Below, one piece after another: positions 53,071-56,213 of a DNA stretch of 56,213 nt (position 1 is the stretch's first letter; the number at the start of each line of letters is the position of its first letter). The DNA lies in NCBI GenBank assembly GCA_905236845.1, contig CAJOQM010000014.1:1-56213 (forward strand), read 5' to 3'. The position numbers were made by a program, and so were the translations under genes. The DNA comes from an uncultured Lachnospiraceae bacterium. GTDB lineage: Bacteria; Bacillota; Clostridia; Lachnospirales; Lachnospiraceae. The notes beneath the pieces were generated by a model. It saw nothing but the letters and a program-made list of their open reading frames with translations. It was not told the origin of the DNA and ran no database searches.

Positions 53071-54441
53071 ATGGCAAAAGAATATAGAACAATACAAGAA
53101 GTCAGCGGCCCTCTGATGCTGGTCAAAGGAGTCGAAGACGTTGGATATGATGAAATCGGCGAAATAGAGCTTGCCAGCGGCGAAACCCGTCGCTGCCGTG
53201 TGCTTGAAGTCGATGGTGATGACGTAGTAGTACAGCTCTTCGAGAGCTCCACGGGTATAAACCTTTCAAACAGCAAGGTTCGTTTCCTGGGCCGCTCCAT
53301 GGAGCTGGGTGTATCCGAGGATATGTTGGGTCGCGTGTTTGACGGACTGGGTCGCGCTATTGATGACGGTCCCGAGATCATTCCCGATGAGAGACGTGAT
53401 GTAAACGGTCTTCCCATGAACCCCGCAGCCCGTGACTACCCCAATGAGTTTATTCAGACAGGAGTTTCTGCTATCGACGGACTTAACACACTGGTTCGAG
53501 GACAGAAGCTTCCTATATTCTCAATGTCGGGTCTTCCCCATGCAAACCTGGCAGCGCAGATTGCCCGTCAGGCAAAGGTTCGCGGCAAGGACGAGAAATT
53601 CGCCGTTGTATTTGCGGCAATGGGTATTACATTCGAGGAGTCAAACTTCTTCGTAGAGTCCTTTACGGAGACGGGAGCTATCGACAGAACGGTTATGTTT
53701 ATTAACCTTGCCGACGACCCCGCCGTAGAGCGTATTTCAACACCGAAGATGGCTCTTACCGCAGCTGAGTATCTGGCATTTAACAAGGACATGCACGTGC
53801 TTGTTATCCTTACGGATATCACAAACTATGCGGACGCTCTTCGTGAGATTTCCGCAGCGCGTAAGGAGGTTCCCTCAAGACGAGGCTATCCCGGATACAT
53901 GTACACTGATCTTGCTCAGATGTACGAACGCGCAGGTCGTCAGAGAGGTAAGACGGGTTCCATCACCATGATCCCCATCCTTACCATGCCTGAGGATGAT
54001 AAGACTCACCCCATCCCTGACCTTACGGGATACATCACAGAGGGACAGGTTATCCTTTCACGTGAGCTTTATCGATCCGGTATCAACCCGCCCATAGACG
54101 TTATGCCTTCTCTTTCGCGTCTGAAGGATAAGGGTATCGGCGAGGGCAAGACCAGAGCCGACCATTCAAATGTTATGAACCAGCTTTTTGCCTGCTATGC
54201 CCGCGGTAAAGAGGCGAAGGAGCTTATGGTCATCCTGGGTGAGGCAGCTCTTACCGAGATGGATCTTATTTATGCGAAGTTTGCAGATGAATTTGAGGCT
54301 CAGTATGTAAACCAGGGCTTCGAGACAGACCGCTCCATCGAGGAAACAATGGAAATCGGGTGGAAGCTCCTTTCCATCCTGCCCAAGTCCGAGCTTAAGC
54401 GTGTTGATGAGAAGTATATTGAAATGTACTATGGCAAGTGA
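53071..54441 (+). CDS. atpB: V-type ATPase subunit B
   Basis: The 456 aa regulatory, non-catalytic partner of subunit A. It lacks a canonical Walker A; the corresponding loop reads [16 protein letters not shown]. Other marks are [40 protein letters not shown] and [20 protein letters not shown]. It starts directly on the base after the A stop, with AAGGAAGGGGG overlapping the end of A as its ribosome site. It is followed by a 116-nt gap with a large stem-loop. Confidence 0.96.
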   Translation: MAKEYRTIQEVSGPLMLVKGVEDVGYDEIGEIELASGETRRCRVLEVDGDDVVVQLFESSTGINLSNSKVRFLGRSMELGVSEDMLGRVFDGLGRAIDDGPEIIPDERRDVNGLPMNPAARDYPNEFIQTGVSAIDGLNTLVRGQKLPIFSMSGLPHANLAAQIARQAKVRGKDEKFAVVFAAMGITFEESNFFVESFTETGAIDRTVMFINLADDPAVERISTPKMALTAAEYLAFNKDMHVLVILTDITNYADALREISAARKEVPSRRGYPGYMYTDLAQMYERAGRQRGKTGSITMIPILTMPEDDKTHPIPDLTGYITEGQVILSRELYRSGINPPIDVMPSLSRLKDKGIGEGKTRADHSNVMNQLFACYARGKEAKELMVILGEAALTEMDLIYAKFADEFEAQYVNQGFETDRSIEETMEIGWKLLSILPKSELKRVDEKYIEMYYGK

Positions 54442-54458
54442 TTTTAAAGTGTGCAGGA

Positions 54459-54503
54459 ATGACGACTTGCGTTGAGAACTTGTTCTCATAAGCATGTCGG
54501 CAT
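54459..54503 (+). other. Long intercistronic stem-loop between ATPase B and D
   Basis: In the 116-nt gap the stretch folds on itself. TGAGAAC (54473-54479) and GTTCTCA (54482-54488) form a 7-bp top stem with a 2-nt loop. The flanks ATGACGACTTGC and AGCATGTCGGCAT extend it with a few mismatches. No U-run follows and the next gene has its own AAAGGGGG site, so this looks like an RNA processing or stability element. Confidence 0.6.
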
Positions 54504-54557
54504 TTCGGCACCGTAGCTTGCCGTGAGCAATAAAGATTACAGAAAGGGGGTGGCTAT

Positions 54558-55208
54558 ATGGCTTCAAAGCAAATAAACCCCACCCGGATGGAGCTGAATC
54601 GCCTGAAGAAAAAGCTGGCAACGGCAACGAAAGGCCACAAGCTCCTGAAGGACAAACGAGATGAACTCATGCGTCAGTTCATGGATCTGGTGCGTGAGAA
54701 CATGGAGCTTCGAAAGAAGGTCGAGGCCGGCATACAGGCTGCGAACACGAATTTCGTCGTGGCAAAGGCCGGTATGAGTGAGGAAATCCTTCACGAAGCC
54801 CTTATGGCTCCGAAGCAGGAGGTATATATCGAGGCAGGGAAAAAGAACATCATGAGTGTAAACGTTCCCACCTTTGATGTAAAGACCAGGACTGCTGATG
54901 CCAACGATATTTATTCATATGGTTTTGCCTTTACCTCGGCAGATCTTGACGGCGCCGTAAAGTCTCTGGCGGACATCCTGCCGGAGATGATGAAGCTTGC
55001 AGAGCGTGAAAAAGCCTGCCAGCTTATGGCTATCGAGATAGAGAAGACCCGCCGAAGGGTTAATGCCTTAGAGCACGTTATCATTCCCGAGGCACAGCAA
55101 AACATCCGCTTCATCTCCATGAAGCTGGCCGAGAACGAGCGCAGCACCAATGTGCGCTTGCTGAAGGTCCAGGATATGCTGCTGGAGAAAAAAATCCAGG
55201 AAGCTTAA
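54558..55208 (+). CDS. V-type ATPase subunit D
   Basis: The 216 aa rotor shaft subunit, a long antiparallel coiled coil. Diagnostic stretches are PTRMELNRLKKKLATATKGH (residues about 7-26) at the start and EIEKTRRRVNALEHVIIPEA near residue 170, both highly conserved in D subunits. It is the last gene of the operon and is separated from B by the stem-loop, though D and F work together in the rotor. A terminator follows 18 nt after its stop. Confidence 0.95.
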   Translation: MASKQINPTRMELNRLKKKLATATKGHKLLKDKRDELMRQFMDLVRENMELRKKVEAGIQAANTNFVVAKAGMSEEILHEALMAPKQEVYIEAGKKNIMSVNVPTFDVKTRTADANDIYSYGFAFTSADLDGAVKSLADILPEMMKLAEREKACQLMAIEIEKTRRRVNALEHVIIPEAQQNIRFISMKLAENERSTNVRLLKVQDMLLEKKIQEA

Positions 55209-55226
55209 AATCAAACATCACAAAAT

Positions 55227-55262
55227 ACCCGCCCTTGGGATTTTCCGGGGCGGGTGCTTTAT
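55227..55262. terminator. Terminator of the V-type ATPase operon
   Basis: ACCCGCCC (55227-55234) pairs with GGGCGGGT (55248-55255). The + tail GCTTTATG is only modestly U-rich. On the minus strand the stem is followed by ATTTTGTG, so it may also end the convergent lipoprotein transcript. Confidence 0.75.
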
Positions 55263-55282
55263 GTGAGAAGGAGTTAAGTATG

Positions 55283-55966
55283 TTATTTAAGGGTAATCGT
55301 TTCCAGAAGCGGTGTAATTTCATCAAGAGATGCGCTCATGGAGTAAATGTGTAAGACTGTGCCTTCTTCCGTGCCGTCTGTGGTAAGGACCTCCTGACCG
55401 TCTACGGGGGAGAAATGATAATATGTAATATCCCCTATGGTTACCTGGTCTATTTCGTTGCCGCCGCCGAAGTTTCCGTCATAACTATTAATCCACTCTT
55501 CAGCGCTTTGGGTGTTTGTCATGTAGTCGATATCCACGGAGCTGTACATGATATCCGCATTTGAATATTCAACGCTTTTTTCAGAGGAGCTTTCCACATT
55601 CCAGCCCTCGGGAGCATCAATGGTAGCGCCTGTAATATCCACAGGTCCGCTCTCCTGCGCCGTAGCCTCTACTTCCATGGCGCCGGCATTGTCGTATTCT
55701 TCCGGAAGATTTAAGCGCAGGCTCTTTACTATCTGTTCGGTGAGATCTCCGAGCTCTTCATAAGGACCTGATACGCTGCAGTCTGCCGAGTAAATGCAAT
55801 AATCCGCATCCTCTTCGGGAACTTCACCTGTTTCGTCTGCTGTAGCTTCCGCAGTCTCCTGTGCCGGCTCGGATGTTGAATCATCGGTGCTTTCTCCGCA
55901 GGCATAAAGGGAGAGCGTCATTGCAAAGCATAACGAAAGTGCCAGAAATTTAAGTTTGTTTTTCAT
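55283..55966 (-). CDS. Small secreted lipoprotein of unknown function
   Basis: A 227 aa predicted lipoprotein. The signal peptide MKNKLKFLALSLCFAMTLS ends in the lipobox LYAC (Cys23). An acidic Glu/Ala/Thr-rich linker (about residues 24-55) is followed by a compact domain with YDGNFGGGNEIDQV and TYYHFSPVDG. I do not recognise the family; similar lipid-anchored proteins of Firmicutes are usually annotated as hypothetical. Start ATG 55966 follows AAAAGGAGGAAAT. No promoter is obvious in 55967-56054. Confidence 0.8.
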   Translation of the reverse strand: MKNKLKFLALSLCFAMTLSLYACGESTDDSTSEPAQETAEATADETGEVPEEDADYCIYSADCSVSGPYEELGDLTEQIVKSLRLNLPEEYDNAGAMEVEATAQESGPVDITGATIDAPEGWNVESSSEKSVEYSNADIMYSSVDIDYMTNTQSAEEWINSYDGNFGGGNEIDQVTIGDITYYHFSPVDGQEVLTTDGTEEGTVLHIYSMSASLDEITPLLETITLK

Positions 55967-56054
55967 ATATTTCCTCCTTTTGTGCTTGAATTTGGGCTTT
56001 GCTACAATGCAGCATGCCCGATTGCCATGTGATTGTAATATAGAATAAAAAAGA

Positions 56055-56085
56055 AAAAATCACCCTTTTAGGTGATTTTTGCGGA
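56055..56085. terminator. Bidirectional terminator
   Basis: AAAAATCACC (56055-56064) pairs with GGTGATTTTT (56071-56080) around CTTTTA. T-runs are present on both sides (TTTTTGCGGATTTTTT on +, TTTTTTCTTTTTT on minus). Because no + gene precedes it directly, it most likely ends a minus-strand gene that lies beyond the right edge. Confidence 0.8.
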
Positions 56086-56095
56086 TTTTTTATTT

Positions 56096-56213
56096 AAGGA
56101 AACGCTGATTAATTGAGTTTACATTAATGCGGGCAGGTGGGATGCCACCAAGCCATCCAGAGAACTTGACGAAAGCAAGCCGAAGGCGTAGCTTGAGTCT
56201 AGTCGTAGGAGTG
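56096..56213. other. Structured sequence cut by the right edge (possible element end)
   Basis: The last ~118 nt contain no recognisable coding sequence. They hold a GGTGG-GATG-CCACC hairpin (56137-56150), and CAAGC and GCTTG that could pair across CGAAGGCGTA (56176-56195). It shares AGAACTTG, an AAGCA-G-CG block and CGTAGCTTG, in the same order, with the ATPase B-D gap. Together these suggest a repeated structured element or the end of a mobile element, but too little is visible to decide. Confidence 0.35.

Overview
The window looks like chromosomal DNA of a low-to-mid GC Firmicute, most likely a gut or rumen Lachnospiraceae. The reasons are the DnaD/DnaI replication pair, SpoVG, a YqeG-type HAD phosphatase, a V-type (not F-type) ATPase operon, SEC-C methionine aminopeptidase, TraX, and lipoproteins with Ser-Gly-Asp-Ala repeats. 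Shine-Dalgarno sites are strong and many genes overlap by 4-17 nt. I see no rRNA, tRNA, CRISPR array, transposase or phage gene. The genus cannot be fixed from this sequence alone.

Layout. (1) 142-4446: housekeeping genes on the + strand: ychF, nrdR, a yqeG-like phosphatase, an M24B aminopeptidase, rpiB, efp. (2) 4469-16409: a + strand surface-glycopolymer cluster with no evident internal terminator: galU, glf (UDP-Galf), a polyprenyl-phosphate sugar-1-P transferase, an IspD/TarI-type cytidylyltransferase, an extended SDR, a two-gene ABC polysaccharide exporter, a secreted GH25 lysozyme with Fn3-like repeats, and a triple-GT2 protein. Facing it on the minus strand (16495-21525) are a polytopic membrane protein with a GT-C-like motif and a GT2 + TagF-like glycerophosphotransferase fusion. 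Together these suggest a teichoic-acid-like polymer carrying galactofuranose and built with CDP-activated alditol-phosphate. (3) 21779-28830: metY, map (SEC-C), a YhaO/YhaN-like nuclease pair, traX, and a small unknown gene. (4) 28846-32637: a MacA/MacB-like exporter behind a near-consensus promoter. (5) Minus strand 32714-38466: ogg, murC, then dnaD-dnaI-prs. (6) 38652-43829: spoVG-glmU(short)-pth-mfd, the Bacillus-like order without prs, which here sits with dnaD-dnaI. (7) 43881-46232: a PrsA-like lipoprotein and a convergent zinc-dependent phospholipase C-like gene. (8) 46376-55208: a nine-gene V-type ATPase operon (H/G-I-K-E-C-F-A-B-D) with a long stem-loop between B and D. The window ends with a lipoprotein gene, a bidirectional terminator and a structured sequence cut by the edge.

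The best candidates for something not well described are: the glycopolymer cluster, especially the TarI-like enzyme paired with an extended SDR instead of TarJ and the export-coupled lysozyme; the probably leaderless GT2-TagF transcript; the YhaO-YhaN-TraX unit; and the structured intercistronic element in the ATPase operon, which shares blocks with the sequence at the right edge. All functional statements are from sequence reading and remembered family knowledge; no database search was possible.
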